From positions 44,882,202 to 44,946,201 of the forward strand of contig OX359264.1 of the NCBI GenBank assembly GCA_947179155.2: DNA of 64,000 nt, read 5' to 3'. The translations under genes were made by a program, and so were the position numbers. Below the pieces are notes generated by a model. It was not told the origin of the DNA and made no database searches. It saw only the letters and a list, made by a program, of their open reading frames with translations. Of the stretch, positions 35,072-48,257 are shown piece after piece. How positions within the stretch are numbered: position 1 is the first letter of the stretch; the number at the start of each line of letters is the position of its first letter. This DNA comes from Hedera helix (lineage: Eukaryota > Streptophyta > Magnoliopsida > Apiales > Araliaceae).

Positions 35072-38000
35072 ATAACCCGGAATGGATTTACTGTCATTTT
35101 GGTCAGTTTAAAAACTTGAGGCTATATAGCCCTTTAGTTTCAAATCAGACCCATCGTAGACAAGAAATACATACTTAGTTCTTTTTAAGTACTTTAAGAT
35201 ATTTTTCACTGCCTTTCAGTATTTTTCTTTATAATTTGACTGATATTTATTTATTACACTAAGTGCATGAGCAACATCAAGTTTAGTACATATCATCATG
35301 TACATGATAGATCTTATTGTCGAGGCATAAGGTATCTTACTATAATGATCTCTGTCTTTAAATGTCTTTGGGGCTTGTTTATTAGAGAGATGTATTTCAT
35401 GACTCATCGGTATGAGTCATCTCTTGGAATTTTTCATGCTAAACTTCTTTAGCATCGAGTTAATGTACGTTCTTTGGAACAAGCCGATAATCTCTTTAGA
35501 TCTATCTTTATAGATCTTTATCCCCAAAATGTAGGATGCTTCTCCCAAGTCTTTTATGGAGAAGTGTTTAGATAACTATCTATTTCTCGACTAAAGCATA
35601 AAAACATCATTCCCTATCAGTAATATATCATCAACATGTAATACTAGGAATGTGACAGCGCTCCCACTAACCTTCTTATATACACATAGTTCATCCTCTT
35701 TTTTTGATAAAATTAAACTCACTGATTGTCTCATTACAACGGATGTTCCATCTTCGAGAAACTTGTTTCAATCTATAAATGGATCGTTGTAGATTACAGA
35801 CTTGATTTTTTCTAACCTTTTAATAAAAACCCTCTAGTTGTATTGTATATACGTCATCTTTAAGTTTCTCATTGAAGAAGGCCATTTTCACGTCCATTTG
35901 GCAGATTTCGTAGTCAAAAGAAGCTGCAATCGCAAGTAAAATCCGAATGAACTTGAGCATTGTTACTGGTGAGAAGGTTTCATTATAGTCAACACCTTGT
36001 TTTTACTTAAAATCTTTTGCAACCAGTCGGGCCTTATAGGTCTCTACCATGCTATCTGCTCTAGTCCTTCTCTTAAAGACCCATTTACACCCAATAGGCT
36101 TTATGCTCTCAGGTGGAGTAACCAAAGTCCATACTTAGTTCTCATATCTGGAGTTCATCTCAAATTTCATGGCTGCAAGCCATTTCTCTGAATCATTATT
36201 AATCATAGCCTTTTCGTAAGTCAATGGATTATCATCATTTATGATGCATACCTCATCATCATCTTCTATGATAAATCTATAACACTCAGGTATCTTCGGT
36301 ACTCTTCCAAATTTACGAATAGGTTATGGTATTGTAGGTTCCTTTACTTGGTTAGGTACCTCACATTGATCTGTAGTATTTTGTGGTTCTTGAACTTTTC
36401 AAGATTTATCTTACTCTTATTGACTCCTTTTAAAGATAAACTCATTTTTCCAAGAAGGTAGTATATTTCGCAACAAAAACCTTTTGATTAATAGGATGAT
36501 TGAAGTAATACCCTACTATTTTTTTAGAATATCCCACAAATTTACACTTATCAGATCTAGTTTCTAGCTTATTATTTTTAAACCTTTTGACATAAGGTGG
36601 ACAACCCCAAATATTAATATTCTTAATATTTGGTTTCCTCCGTACCTATATCTCACATGGGGTCTTGGGGACGAATTTTGCTGGTACCTTATTATGTAAG
36701 TATGTAACCGTTTCTAGGGCATAACCCCAAAAGGAAACTGAAAGATCGTTAAAACTCATCATGGATTGAACCATGTCCAACAAGGTTCGATTTCTCTTTT
36801 CAGATACATCATTCAATTGTGGCGTGCCTGGTGGAGTCCATTATGAGATTATACCATTTTCTTTTAGACAATCGAGAATCTCATTGCTTAAGTATTCACT
36901 TGCTCGATCCAATTGAATAATCTTAATACTTTTGTCAGTTTGTTTCTCTACTTCACTTTTGAATTCTTTGAACTTTTCAAACGATTCAGACTTGTATTTC
37001 ATCAAATACACACATCCAAATCTAAAATGATCATCAGTGAAAGTAATAAAATATGAACATTTCTCGTGCATGCATTGTCATAGGTCCACATACATCTATG
37101 TATACCAACTCTAACAACTGTGTAATTTTTTTCTCCTTTTCCATTAAAAGGAGATTTCGTCATTTTTTCCGTTAGACAAGATTCATATGTTGGATATAAT
37201 TTGTAATCTGATAGCTCTAAAAGCCCATCTTTATGCAACTTGTGTAATCTTGTTTCATTAATATATATGACTGAGTCTACAGTGTCACATAAAGGTATAA
37301 TTTATATTATCTCATTTTTTTTCTTAGTTTGTTCAATTTGAAAAATATTATCATGCAAGTCAAGTAGGTAAAGTCCATCATGCAATTTGTCAATACCATA
37401 TAAAACATTATCATTATAAATTGAACGACAATTGTTCTTTATTATAATATTAAAACCATCTTTGTCTAACATAGAAATCGAAATAATGTTTCTAATCAGT
37501 ACTGTAACATAATAACAATTATTCAAATTTATGGATTTGTCCGCGGTAGTGTTAAACAATAAATTCTTACGGCTAATGCAGCAACCTTTGCTCTATTCCC
37601 CACGTGTAGGACGACTTCTCCTTTGTTCAGTTTTCTACTTCTGCTTAGTTCCTGCATAGTATTATATATATGAGAACCACTGCCGGTATTTAATACTCAA
37701 GTACAACTTTGACTTACAGAACGATTTATTTCAATCATGTACAAACATTGATATGAAGTTGATGCTTCTCCAAGCTTTTCTACATTGACTATGCAAGATA
37801 CTCCTTGTAGCTTCTCTTCCAGTGACCTAAGTTATTGCAATAGAAGCATATTCCTTTATTATCATAATCAACCTTCTTATTATCTTTTAACTTCGCCTTT
37901 TTTTTTTCTTTTCACAAGAGCCCTTGGGCCTCTTCCTCTTCCTCTTCTTAGAAGAATCATTCACCAACAAGACGTGGTCTTTCTTGGATGGCAAGTGACT

Positions 38001-38203
38001 TTTCGCTTTTTTTAACATGTTAAGTAACCCAGGCAAGCTGACGTCTAACTTATTCATATAAAAGTTCACAACAAATTATGAGAAGGTATCCGAAAATAAC
38101 TATAAGATCAAATCTTGGCTTAACTCCCCATCCATCACGAACCTTAATTGTCCAAGTTATTCAATCAAATTGATCATCTTTAGGACATAAGTCTCAACAA
38201 TAG
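35072..38203 (-). pseudogene. Copia array unit 3 gag-pol remnant (right of G1)
   Basis: Continues the RNase H reading cut at 28067. Leftward domain order is the same as in unit 2: gag C-terminal part at 37887-38069 ('MNKLDVSLPGLLNMLKKA'), protease region 37302-37760 ('NNCYYVTVLIRNIISISMLDKDGF'), integrase core 36841-37238 ('ITFTDDHFRFGCVYLMKYKSE', with TDDH where a TDDY/F-type motif is usual), RT about 35290-36250 with the motif HVDDIL near 35630, and RNase H to 35077. Frame breaks are frequent. Its gag is fused to LTR sequence at about 38200-38207, the same joint as in unit 2. Confidence 0.82.
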
Positions 38204-38383
38204 ATTTATAGATTTATCCAACCATTCTAAACTCTTTAGGAATAGGATTTTATTTTAAGTCCTGATCTAATTAGAAACTAAATTAATTTAACACAATAAT
38301 TATAATTCCTAGACTACTTAGGAACTTAATTATTTATTATGAGAGTACTCTTTTTAATTAATTTCTAAACCATTTAGGAACCA

Positions 38384-38466
<83 letters not shown>

Positions 38467-39683
38467 GACTCCTCTTATTAATTGATAATATGTATTTCTA
38501 AAATACTAAAATATAAATATTAAGCTATTTAATTTATTCTATCACCATAGCATAAATTAAATATACTTAACTTATTATTACGATTATGCCATTTAACTTA
38601 TTGAATAAATATTTTTCTATTGCAGTGTGACCATTTATGTTTTCCATATTAAGCTGATTGTAGAATAAATTAATTAGAATAATTCTAATCTTATTTAAAT
38701 AAATAAATTAAAATATTTAATTTATTTAAATAAATAATATTTATTTCACAATAAGGGTAAACCCCTTTAAAAATCAATGACTTTTTAGATAATATAGATT
38801 TCAATATTTGATCATAAGAAAACCTATTCCACGAATAGTTATTGTACAATTCAATCATTCTACCATAAAATGTCTTAATCAAATATAAGACATGGAATTA
38901 CTGTCAACTCTTATTTTATTTGATTATATGTATTTCGATTCTCACATGCACAACTCTAAAAAATACGAATTAGAAATTCCTTTATAGTATTATTCTACCT
39001 TGGCCAAGTACTACTGAGTTGTTATTTATCGAATAACATATGACATTTTCCCCTTTTACTAAAAGTGATAAATTATTTGTTGACCATTCGCTTATCTTCA
39101 TGTACAACTTGTTATACCCTAGCATACCCTTTGATATACCCTAAAGGTCTTAAGGAATATGTCAAAGTATAACTCATCATACACAAGATACTATAATGAT
39201 CTCAAGTCCAAAGATCACCTGTACTACTATCACCTAATGAACTACTATTAACAGACAAGTAAAACACCATTAGGTGTTCCTTTAGCAAGTCACGTTTAGT
39301 GAACTTATTCTCTAGTAAACACATACATACTTGCTTTAGTGTCTCCACACAAATAATTATGAGATCAATCATCCTCTTCATAAGAGCAAACATAGTTTGT
39401 ACTAATCTATCTTGCTTCATTAATCTCCAATTTAGTGATCCCACGATTAGAAACAATTTTAGTTTTGAGCTATTTAGAATTTAGATCTCATTAGCATAAT
39501 CATCATCATGATTTTAAAAGCATTACTAAAAAATTATGGGTTTATCACAAGTAATTCAACAATTAAATACGGATAAAAAAATGCCTTTGAATAAATGAAT
39601 TCTTTTATTAATAAATGAATAAGATTACAAAATATATGTTATATCACATCAAATATGATTGACTTGTATGTATACTACTTTTA
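38204..39683 (-). repeat. Copia array LTR block d
   Basis: The counterpart of block c, with a longer AAT run (38384-38466, about 27 units). Its right end, 'atactactttta' at 39683, is the outer edge of the array; the next base starts unrelated sequence. The usual final CA has become TA. A target duplication cannot be tested because the left end of the array is truncated. Confidence 0.78.
38384..38466. repeat. AAT microsatellite, LTR block d
   Basis: About 27 uninterrupted AAT units, at the same LTR position as the run in block c but longer. Confidence 0.97.
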
Positions 39684-40760
39684 GGACTACCAGGCGAGAA
39701 ATCCCACCGCCAAGGGAATGAAGAAGAATTTCCTGCCTGAGTGTGAATTTCTGGCGGATATTGTAAGGAAGTGCATCTTGTGTAAAGACTCTGCACAAGA
39801 TGTTGTCAGCGAGTTTTAATTGCAGGTCATGACTGCAATCTCTCTGGAGCTCGAGGTGAACTATAGGATGGTTATCTTCAAATGGATAACTAAATATTTC
39901 AATGATGCTGACAAGAGGAAGAAGGAAAGTAAGCCTTTTTCGAAAATGTTCTTTAACTAATTCATCAGCATCATACTAAGGAAGATGCTTAGAAAATATC
40001 AAAGAGAGGAGGAAGGTGAGCCTTTCAACATAAATAAGCACATAATGCTAAAGCTCTTCGTTCAAAATATTCTGAGAGTGAGAGGACTCTCATCGAGGTC
40101 CAAAAGTCCGTCAGGGTTTTAAGAGGAAGAGACCTACTAAAGACCTTGATGAGGATGAGTCACAATTATCTACTACCCCTACAGTAGCTCTTGCCTCAAC
40201 AGTCGAAACCTCTAAGGTGAAGAGGAAGAAGATGATGGCGAAAGAAATAATCCACAACAAGAAAAAAGTTTATATGGATCATCTTAAGGATTCTCATAAG
40301 GTGGTACCTGAGAGGAGGGATACAGAAGAGCCTACTACCACATCCATTCTTTAGGTAGACCTTGCCCCGAAGCCCTCGTGGATGACTAAAAGGTAAAGAA
40401 AATATACACTTGTCCTCCTCTAATGCCAAGCTATGAAGCCTTTGACTTGATGGCTGAACAATACCATCAAGCCAATCTAGCAAAATAGGAAAATGCTACA
40501 GCAGAAGTTGGCCTTAGCTTAGAAGACTGGCTTGTCGAGAATAAAAGGTAGAAGGAGCAGGAATTGAGTAAACTTCATATGCTAATCGTTCGAAGCTTAG
40601 TGAGGAAGAGAAAAATTATTACAATTGAAGAAGAAGATGAACATCCAGAAGACTCTTTTCCTCTCTCAGAGCTGATAGGGACTAATGAAATGATGGTTAG
40701 GATGACTTATATGCCGGATGTAGACATCCAAAATTTTACACTTGTCTTCTAACCATGGCA
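39684..40760 (+). pseudogene. Unidentified degenerate coding region
   Basis: The plus strand reads as protein-like sequence with a handful of stops. One block near 39690-40080 includes 'KKNFLPECEFLADIVRKC', a hydrophobic and charged helical stretch, and 'KYFNDADKRKKESKPFSK'. A lysine-rich stretch follows near 40200-40290. A final open stretch lies at 40564-40752 (with 'RKRKIITIEEEDEHPEDS'). Several breaks are TAA or TAG where Gln or Lys would fit. I do not recognise the family. The position next to sequence with LTR-like character suggests an extra ORF or gag of an unclassified retroelement, but this is inference. Confidence 0.4.
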
Positions 40761-41137
40761 GTAGGGAAACATCATCATTTCACCCAGATATACGGGAAAT
40801 GATGACGAACCTCAGTATGAGTATTCGAAGCTATCACAATAAGGTACGATCGAAGTTATCACGATAATGTAAGAGCATCGAATTGCGCAAGGCAAGACAA
40901 GTGACTAACCAGCGTCTTTAGGAGGATGTTTATACCTTTTGCTTTATATTTCCAGATCCAAAGTTGGCCAATCCCTATGTCATTGCGTAGCCTTCGAAAA
41001 GATCTTTCCGTAATGATATGACACGTCTCCTAACTTTTCCTGGATTGTAAGTTATGGACGTTCCAGTACAAAGTAAGAAAAATCGATGTCGCGACACGAT
41101 AACTAAGGCTATGGGGCCCACCATGTCCAGTTGTAGG
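40761..41137. other. Non-coding flank of the unidentified element
   Basis: No reading frame of note. Contains two copies of 'gaagctatcac'/'gaagttatcac' near 40828 and 40852. The last five bases, gtagg (41133-41137), are the target site duplicated by the following solo LTR. Read together with 44062 onward, the sequence is continuous ('ccagttgtaggtgtacctac'). Confidence 0.5.
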
Positions 41138-42520
41138 TGTGACGCCCCCAAATCTGAGCCCACACAGCCCAAACTTGAGTCGTCAAAAGACTACAACAAA
41201 ATTATTACAACAAAGCACAACGTACGACAATACAGTGTATAATAATACACAACTAAGTCTTCACTATTATTGCCACACTATTTTACAACACGTGAAGACT
41301 ACGACAGCTATTCCTCGGACTCTCACTCCATCCCCTGGCTAGACCCTGTTACGTTTTCATCTCCTGTTGAAAAATAATGGAACAAAAGAAAGGGTGAGCT
41401 CAAATAACCCAGTAAAGAATATCATGACTAAGATAATGACGAATAAATTATCATTAGTCTTCAACAGTTGAGCTCTTGATAGAATACAATAGACTACAAG
41501 GTTTATATCAAAAACTGCAGTTAAATTCTTAAACAATGTTCAGATCAATAATAGCAGCGGAATGAGCAATCTATTAGAAGAATAATGCAGACTATAATGT
41601 CCACTCGCTTCTCTTTTTTGTAAAAATATCATCAACTTTTATCATCTGAAATACCATTAGTCATGATAATAAAAATTCACAGTTCCTGGTCATAATTATG
41701 CAAATCAACAGTTCATCTTTGCACTACGGGCCAAAGATATTCAATATAACACCAACGGTCATGATTATACCAGATTCAGCCTTTGATCATAATCATACCA
41801 AACAACAGTTCATCTATGCACTACGGGCCAAAGAGAACTTTCACCACGTGCCATAAAAGACACCGAACAGATGTAAAACCTTTAACCTATTATATCGCCT
41901 TTAACCTATCATTTGTTCAACAATTATATCGCATCTGTGCCCCCGGCCACAGATATTCACAACAACTTGATTCTTGAAGATTAATACAAATAACAGTGAT
42001 ACGAATGATGAACAGAAGGATCAGGATAAACAATAAGTATCGAAAGTTTACTTTGTGCAGATTCAAATAATGTCCAAATTGTCAACATGATGTGGAGTGA
42101 AATTTAAAAATGATATTCAAGATCCACAGTTCAGAATAACGGTTACAGTTCAATAGAAAGGTTCAGAAAATAGGAAGGTTCAGTTGAAACAATGAAGTTC
42201 AACTATTATGGAACATATAATATTTTCAGGAATTATAGAAGCAATAGTTCCATAATAAGTTTCGATTTAGGAGTATGAAAGAAAATAATATCCCTTACCG
42301 TAGCAGGTTTGATTAACAAAAGGTGAAGAAAATTAATATCCCTTACCGCAGTAAGTTTGAATAATGGAAGATGAAAAAGATAGTATCCCTTATGAGTATA
42401 AAGAAAAATAATATCACTTACGAATATGAAAGAAAATGATATTACAAACGAATATCGAATAAAAGTGTCATGTGATAATTCGTGTAGACAAATTATTTTC
42501 ACACCAGACAAATAAAAAGG

Positions 42521-42715
42521 GTTATTCACCAACAGGTGGTAGTCCGCGCCGTAAGATTATTCCTATAAATTTGAATACAAAGAGTTATTCACCAAACAGG
42601 CGGTAATCCGCGCCGTAAAGTTACTCTCAGAGATTAATAAGGAATGAATACAAAAGGTTATTCACCAACAGGCGGTAATCCGTGCCGTAAGGTTATTCCC
42701 ACAATTTAATACATG
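42521..42715. repeat. Three-copy tandem repeat in S2
   Basis: Units start gttattcacc at 42521, about 42583 and 42657 (spacing 62 and 74 bp). Each contains 'caggcggtaatccg' or a close variant, and 'cgccgtaa'. Shorter related 'cccttaccg' boxes occur on both sides (42290-42400 and 42770-42925). Confidence 0.85.
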
Positions 42716-43444
42716 GAAATAAATGGCACAAGAAAGAAACGATATTATTTTCGAGAATCAAAGAATGATAATCCCTTACCGTGGTAAGTTTAAATAATAG
42801 AATATGAAAGAAGATGATATTCCAAAAATGACATTCGTTACCACAGTAAATTTAAGAATTTGAAATGAATGGTATTCCTTACCGTAATAAATTTAAGAGT
42901 ATGAAAAGAATAATATTCCTTACCTTAACACGTGACTGGATATTGATTTAAATGAGGTTGATCAACTTGAAAATTTTCTGCACTCCTTTTGGCTTTCAAA
43001 CTCTCAAAATAACCTTACTATTCTCAAAGAAAACTCATAAAATTCTTATAGAAAAATTTTATATTTTAGGTGTGATTTTTCTATTCAGCTGGGCAAGCTA
43101 TTTATAGGAGAAAAAATGTTACTATGCGCGGTAGGTGGGGGTTGTTGGCAGTGCAGCAGCCTCGTGCGTTTTTTTTTTCTTTTCTTCTGCGTAAAATTTC
43201 TCCAATTTCAAGCTTCACCAACCATGTGGGCCCCACCAATGGGTCCACATGTTTCTTACTATTCACTTACTATTCACGTTACTATTTCAAATAGTAAAAT
43301 TAATTAATTTAATTTTTTTTTATTTATTTATTCTTCCTGTGGGTCCAACATATAAAATAAAATAATGCTACAACAATAATTCAACAATAATGTAATAAAC
43401 ACGTTACATATTATTATTAATTTAATAATATAAATTATAGTATA

Positions 43445-43680
43445 TTTGCAACCGTGACAATTATTAGGTTCAATAATTTTAAAAACAGTGTAGCAACAAT
43501 TATTGAGTCAATGATATGAAATACAGTGTAATGACAATTATTGAATCAATAATGCAAAATACTGTGTAACAACAATTATTGAATTGATAAGATAAAATAT
43601 TATGCAGTGACAATTATTGATGAAATGATGCACAACAGTTACGGTGTCAATTATCAGACCAATAATACGAGACACTGTGC
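43445..43680. repeat. caattattga repeat cluster in S2
   Basis: The motif caattattg[ag] recurs about every 50 bp (near 43457, 43498, 43546, 43575 and 43620), spaced by 'cagtgtaa'-like sequence. It is a decayed tandem array within the LTR. Confidence 0.75.
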
Positions 43681-44061
43681 AATACCGTGTGCTACTGTAG
43701 AGTACCGTGTGCTACAGAAAATACCATAATTTACCGTATGCTACTATTCTTTTATCACCGGTATTTTAACAGTTAGTACCGTTGACTATTTTTATTTAAA
43801 AAGTTACTTCTGTCGTTTTCTATATCCGACAAATATTCCGTTATGGGGTCCACCACTAATTAGTTATTTCGGCGCCGTCGTACGGCCCGAATATGCCCCG
43901 ACAAAACGAATATTCCCCGACAAAACGAATATTGTCCGACAAAATAAAATTTGCACATAACATCCTTAACTTTTAACTTTATCGATTTAACCACTTACTG
44001 TTTCAGAAAAATATATGAAGAAAAATTAAATTTTATATTTCATAAAAGTCGGGGTCTTACA

Positions 44062-44647
44062 GTAGGTGTACCTACAGCTAAGTCCAAATGCTATAAAAGC
44101 TTGATTTTTAGCTTATTTCAAAGGGAGAACCATTTTTTAGAGATAGAAACTCCCAAATTTAAAGAGCGAAAGTCCGACCTAGAGAGAAAATATTATTTTA
44201 GAGAGAAAGTGCTAGAAAATCTTAGATCTAGTGTATTCTCATCAATCCTTAGTCCAAATAGCAAGATTCATTGAAGATTCTAGCTCCAAGTAGCTGTTTT
44301 CACCGATCCCACGGTGAAAAATCCTATCTTTGTACATTTTTTTCTATATCTAATATAATCTATTATTATATACAAAATTTATGATGTTTTATGATAAAAG
44401 ACTCAATCTTTTTGTGTTATATATATAGATCTATCTTAAATCTAGCAATTTTGATACAGTATAATACTAAAGATATGATCTTTACTTGTTTATCTATAGA
44501 TCTACTAAGGATCTACTATTTTTGAGGTGTTACGATATTAAAGATTCGATGTTTACTTGATTTAATTATAGATTTATTATGGATCTAATATTTTTAGTAT
44601 GTTACGATATTAAAGATTCGATCTTTACTTGATTTAACTATAGATCT
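44062..44647 (+). other. Leader-like region with ~71-bp tandem repeats
   Basis: After the target site gtagg, the sequence has a TATA-like box (ctataaaagc, about 44090). Then comes a ~71-bp periodic array: 'atactaaag' at 44464 and 'atattaaag' at 44535 and 44607, each followed by 'gat[ac]tttac' and 'atagat[ct]tac'-like blocks. The array continues across solo LTR S3 to 48283. The region probably represents the untranslated or LTR part of the same unidentified element as 39684-41137. The 107-codon frame at 43951-44274 spans the S2 boundary and is not a gene. Confidence 0.5.
44090..44099 (+). promoter_or_regulatory. Possible TATA box
   Basis: ctataaaagc is a near-ideal plant TATA box in otherwise non-coding sequence, upstream of a leader-like region. 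If the surrounding sequence is an LTR, this would be its promoter. It is based on the motif alone. Confidence 0.3.
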
Positions 44648-47600
44648 TGTGACGCCCCCAAATTCAGGTTCTCTAAACCTCGAGTTCGGTGCTTATGGTA
44701 CAACATCTAACATACAACTATGTATCCATTCAATCATTAAATATAATGTTAAATGCATTATTCATCTTACAAAAACATAATATCCCAGGTAAATTAACCT
44801 TTATTACAAAACATGACATCATAATAAAAGTTTGAATCAATATAATTAAACTTTAAACGGAACAATGATAATGCCACTCCTAGGCTTTTCCTTTACCCTC
44901 GTCCTTCTTAGAACCTTTCGAGATCTCAGACTTAGCTGAAATGTTAAGTTTTAATCAAATGTGAGCAACTAATGGCTCAGCAAGTATATAGAATAGTTTA
45001 TGGCATTATAATCACAAACAATGATAACGTTTCTAAAGTTTCGAAAATTAAACCTCAATTTGAGGATAACTATATAGAGGCATTTACTTTTAGTTTTCAA
45101 AGTGAAGAATTTTCATGATGGTGGTCAATAGATTTTGAACTTCGTTAAGACTAGACATTTATATAAAGGATGACAATAACCAATGGTCATGAGACCGATA
45201 TCATTAAGACTATTAACAATCTATATAACAATTGATAAAAACCAAAGATGTGTACTTTGGGGGATCAGCCCATCGTACGAATACATTATACACAATATAA
45301 AAAATCTAGCGACGCAACCACGCCATATAGGAATTATATCTAAATTCGTAATTTTAAGCCCCTACTAAGAGGGCTGTTCATTTCAGCTTTAGCAGGTACC
45401 ACACCAGTGCCACATGGTTTGGTTTAGCATTTAAGAATTTTAGAATTCTAACTTTCATGGCATAATTGGTATAGCCGTACAAATGGCTTAGACTAGCATT
45501 TATAACAGTTTAAGTATAAAGAACTTTAAATGATCAGTCAGTTCAATGATTGAACGATGTTTGAAATGCACGTAAGTACGATCATGGAATAACAAATATT
45601 TGAATCTTGAATAATGAGTTCGAATAGGGATACTTGAAATCAAAACATTTGCACGGAATAATAAAGTATGCATAAGTAAAGAAAACTTGCCTTGATTGTT
45701 GTTTACGCTTAACGTTAATACTCTGTTACATCTATTGCCTACATAGTTAACAATGTCGGCTTAATAATTAGTTTTCGATCATAGACGACATTCTAGTCTT
45801 CTAACTTTAGTGCGTGCTACTTTTAATATACGAGTTCGATTTACATCTAGCACATAAACTTACAATTAATTATACCTATATCGATTATAATCCATACAAC
45901 ACATAGCATTTATCGTCTACTCATATAATTTGACTATCTTAAACACATAGTGCGTGACCATTTATCAATCAAGTTTATGCGCATTGACTCATATTGCTAA
46001 AATCAATCTCATATATGCTTACACATACCACATGTCACATTAGTTAATTTCCTTTGATATGTAGTTCATAACTTAGTATTAAGTCTTCAAAACACCTACT
46101 AATTTGGTTCATTTTTATACTTCTAGCCAACTTAGGTTTAGATTACATGTTATATTATTCATGACAGTCAACTAGCTCACATATAGGCATGCATGACAAC
46201 CACATAATAAAAACATAAATAAAAAAAACACAACCTAAAAATAGCAGGGTCGAGCGCAGCTGTGCTGGACCCAAGTGTAGTTGCGCTGGGTTCACCGCAG
46301 GTGCGCTCCCCTTCTCCACAAGTGCGCTCTAGTGAAAAAGTTCGGACAGAAAATTTGGGCGCAGCTGCGCTCCCCCTGAGCGCAAGTGCGCTTGGCCCAA
46401 TTTTTGAAATTCTACAGATTTTCTGACGTTTGATATTTTAAAGCATACAAGCAACCTTAGATCGTTATACACTTCATACATATACCTATACCCAAACTTC
46501 TAGCATGTAAGGGTTTCCTAGTTTGAAATTTCATATGCAAGAAAACAACCCTTGACTTATTTTCACAATGAATGATAAGTTTTCAAAACATGCTTAAATT
46601 TATACTTATGAACACTTTCAGTTTATGGAACCATATTTAACACCACATCGAACCAACCTTGGTTCTTTTACAAAATCATGTTTCATTTCAAAACAAGCAC
46701 TTATGATTTATGCATTTTTTAACTTATACACATGTGACTCCTTTTGATTTTGGAAAGCATGAATTTGAATGGTAAAACATTTAAACTTGCTTTAGTAAGT
46801 ACTTTCACCAAACATCTATCATGCATGCATTAACTCCTAGTTAATCACATAAGCACATATGTAAACACACCTCATTTTCATGAATCATCCTTAATACTTC
46901 AATAATACACTCATAAGATCACATACATACACTTCATAGGTTTAAACATGATTCTTACAATACAAAGAAATCCCATTTGGTTAAAAATCAACATTTTGAA
47001 TATCAAAACTTGGTAAAACGTTTTATTGAGAACTTTGATCAAACACATAGCATGCATGCATTATTCTTCCAACAATTCATACATATAAACACATATCAAA
47101 AAATTCAGCCATAGCACCATCCTTATATCACCGGGTCCTTCATGACCCTCAAATTCACAAACAACCTCCAACAACAAGAATAATACAAAGGACTAGAAGT
47201 GATAAGATAGGATCACTTTTAACCTTAAGTGTGTATTGAATTAGAAAGCAAGCTGCTGGGTTTTTGTTTCTTCTCCTTTGGATTGTCGTGAGCTTTCCTT
47301 CTTTCTCTCAAAAGAACTCTCTCAGCTATTACACTGACACTTAGAAAGATAATAGAACAAAGGCTGTAAAGACCATGTTGATTAAAACACACAACTGAGC
47401 ACTCTTCTCCTTCTATCAGCTATTGCAAGTTATCATGACTCCTAATTGACCTCTACACAGCCTTAATCATCACCATTCTTCTCCCCTAAAAAGGGTTGCT
47501 AACCTATGCCTTGAGCTTGTCGAAACTGGCTTCTTAGGTAGCTAAATTGCCATGCACAGATGCACCCTCAGGTGTTTCAAAAGGTGACTGAAGAGAAATG

Positions 47601-48257
47601 ATCATTCACGTGTTCAAGGTTGCTGTGTTGTCCCAATTTGAATGTTATAGCTGAGCACTCTTGCGCTTAATTAAATTAAGCATTTGGACTACTGAACTTT
47701 CCTCTCAAATGGGCCAAGGTTTGGGTTTAGTTAATTAAAACATTGGTTTACAAGTGAAGCAATAGGGTTGCGCTTGACTCACTATACACATGGGCTTGAT
47801 TTAAGAGTATACTCATACTTGATCGCTTAATTTAATTGATTCATTATTCATAACCCAAATTGACAAATAATAATTTGGGTATAATAGATTAATTACTATA
47901 TTAATTAAACTTAGTGTTTAATTAATTCTCACATGAACTTAGCCTTTAAAGGTCCATATTCAAGTTATTAATTTAAATAACTTAATTTAGATCATAACCC
48001 ATGTAATTGGTTAAATAAATTAAATCACATGGTTCTACCTTTTATTCCCCGATAAATTAATTAATCCAATTCATTAGGCCTTGTATTACATAACGCATCA
48101 CTCGCGATCATCATGTAATAATTTTGATTAAGCACATGTTGGCTTTCCTTTTTAATATATACATATATTTACATAAACATAATCTTACACAAAGTAAATT
48201 CACATAATTTTCATTCCAGAAAAAATAAATTATTACACAGAATTATTGGTCATTACA
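44648..48257 (-). mobile_element. Solo LTR, chromovirus-type gypsy (S3)
   Basis: 3,610 bp, starting tgtgacgcccccaaattc and ending ggtcattaca, flanked by perfect 5-bp duplications gatct at 44643-44647 and 48258-48262. The minus-strand reading begins tgtaatgacc. A 'gtgagcaactaatggctcag' type block (about 44962) marks the same clade and orientation as S2. Beyond the first 17 bases S2 and S3 differ, so they are different families. A GC-rich island with repeated 'gcgca..tgcgct' units lies at 46245-46405. No internal domain. Confidence 0.9.
46245..46405. repeat. GC island with gcgca/tgcgct repeats in S3
   Basis: Near-palindromic units such as gcgcagctgcgct and gcgcaagtgcgct occur about six times, separated by 'ccccttc'-like or 'ctagtg'-like spacers, inside an otherwise AT-rich LTR. 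Confidence 0.8.

Larger units (their letters stand above)
19935..39683 (-). mobile_element. Tandem array of one copia family (three units)
   Basis: Four LTR blocks (19935-20406, 21608-22651, about 26150-27628, about 38205-39683) alternate with three minus-strand copia internal regions. The right LTR ends share 'catactacttt[ct]a', each followed (except the last) by remnants of RNase H. Units 2 and 3 are about 4,977 bp and, without G1, about 5,046 bp long, right end to right end. Both units have the same gag-to-LTR deletion and lack a primer-binding site, so neither could have been reverse transcribed in this form. Unit 1 carries further deletions. G1 is inserted in unit 3. Confidence 0.8.
41138..44061 (-). 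mobile_element. Solo LTR, chromovirus-type gypsy (S2)
   Basis: 2,924 bp, starting tgtgacgcccccaaatc and ending ggggtcttaca, flanked by perfect 5-bp duplications gtagg at 41133-41137 and 44062-44066. On the minus strand it begins tgtaagaccccgac and ends 'tttgggggcgtcaca', the form of chromovirus (Tekay/Del-like) LTRs. The 'ggtgagctcaaataaccc' block near 41393 is the reverse of the 'gctcac' block seen in the LARD LTRs. No primer site or internal sequence is present on either side. It carries internal tandem repeats (see 42521-42715 and 43445-43680). Confidence 0.9.

Noticed and set aside
41054..41342. Plus-strand frames around the S2 start
   Set aside because: They cross the solo-LTR boundary at 41138 or lie within the LTR, with low-complexity Thr/Ser-rich translation.
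42521..42715. CRISPR-like direct repeats
   Set aside because: Only three imperfect units of unequal spacing within a plant LTR, with no unique spacers of constant length. Ordinary tandem repeats.
43951..44274. 107-codon plus-strand open frame
   Set aside because: It starts inside solo LTR S2 and crosses its exact boundary and target duplication, so it is a chance frame.
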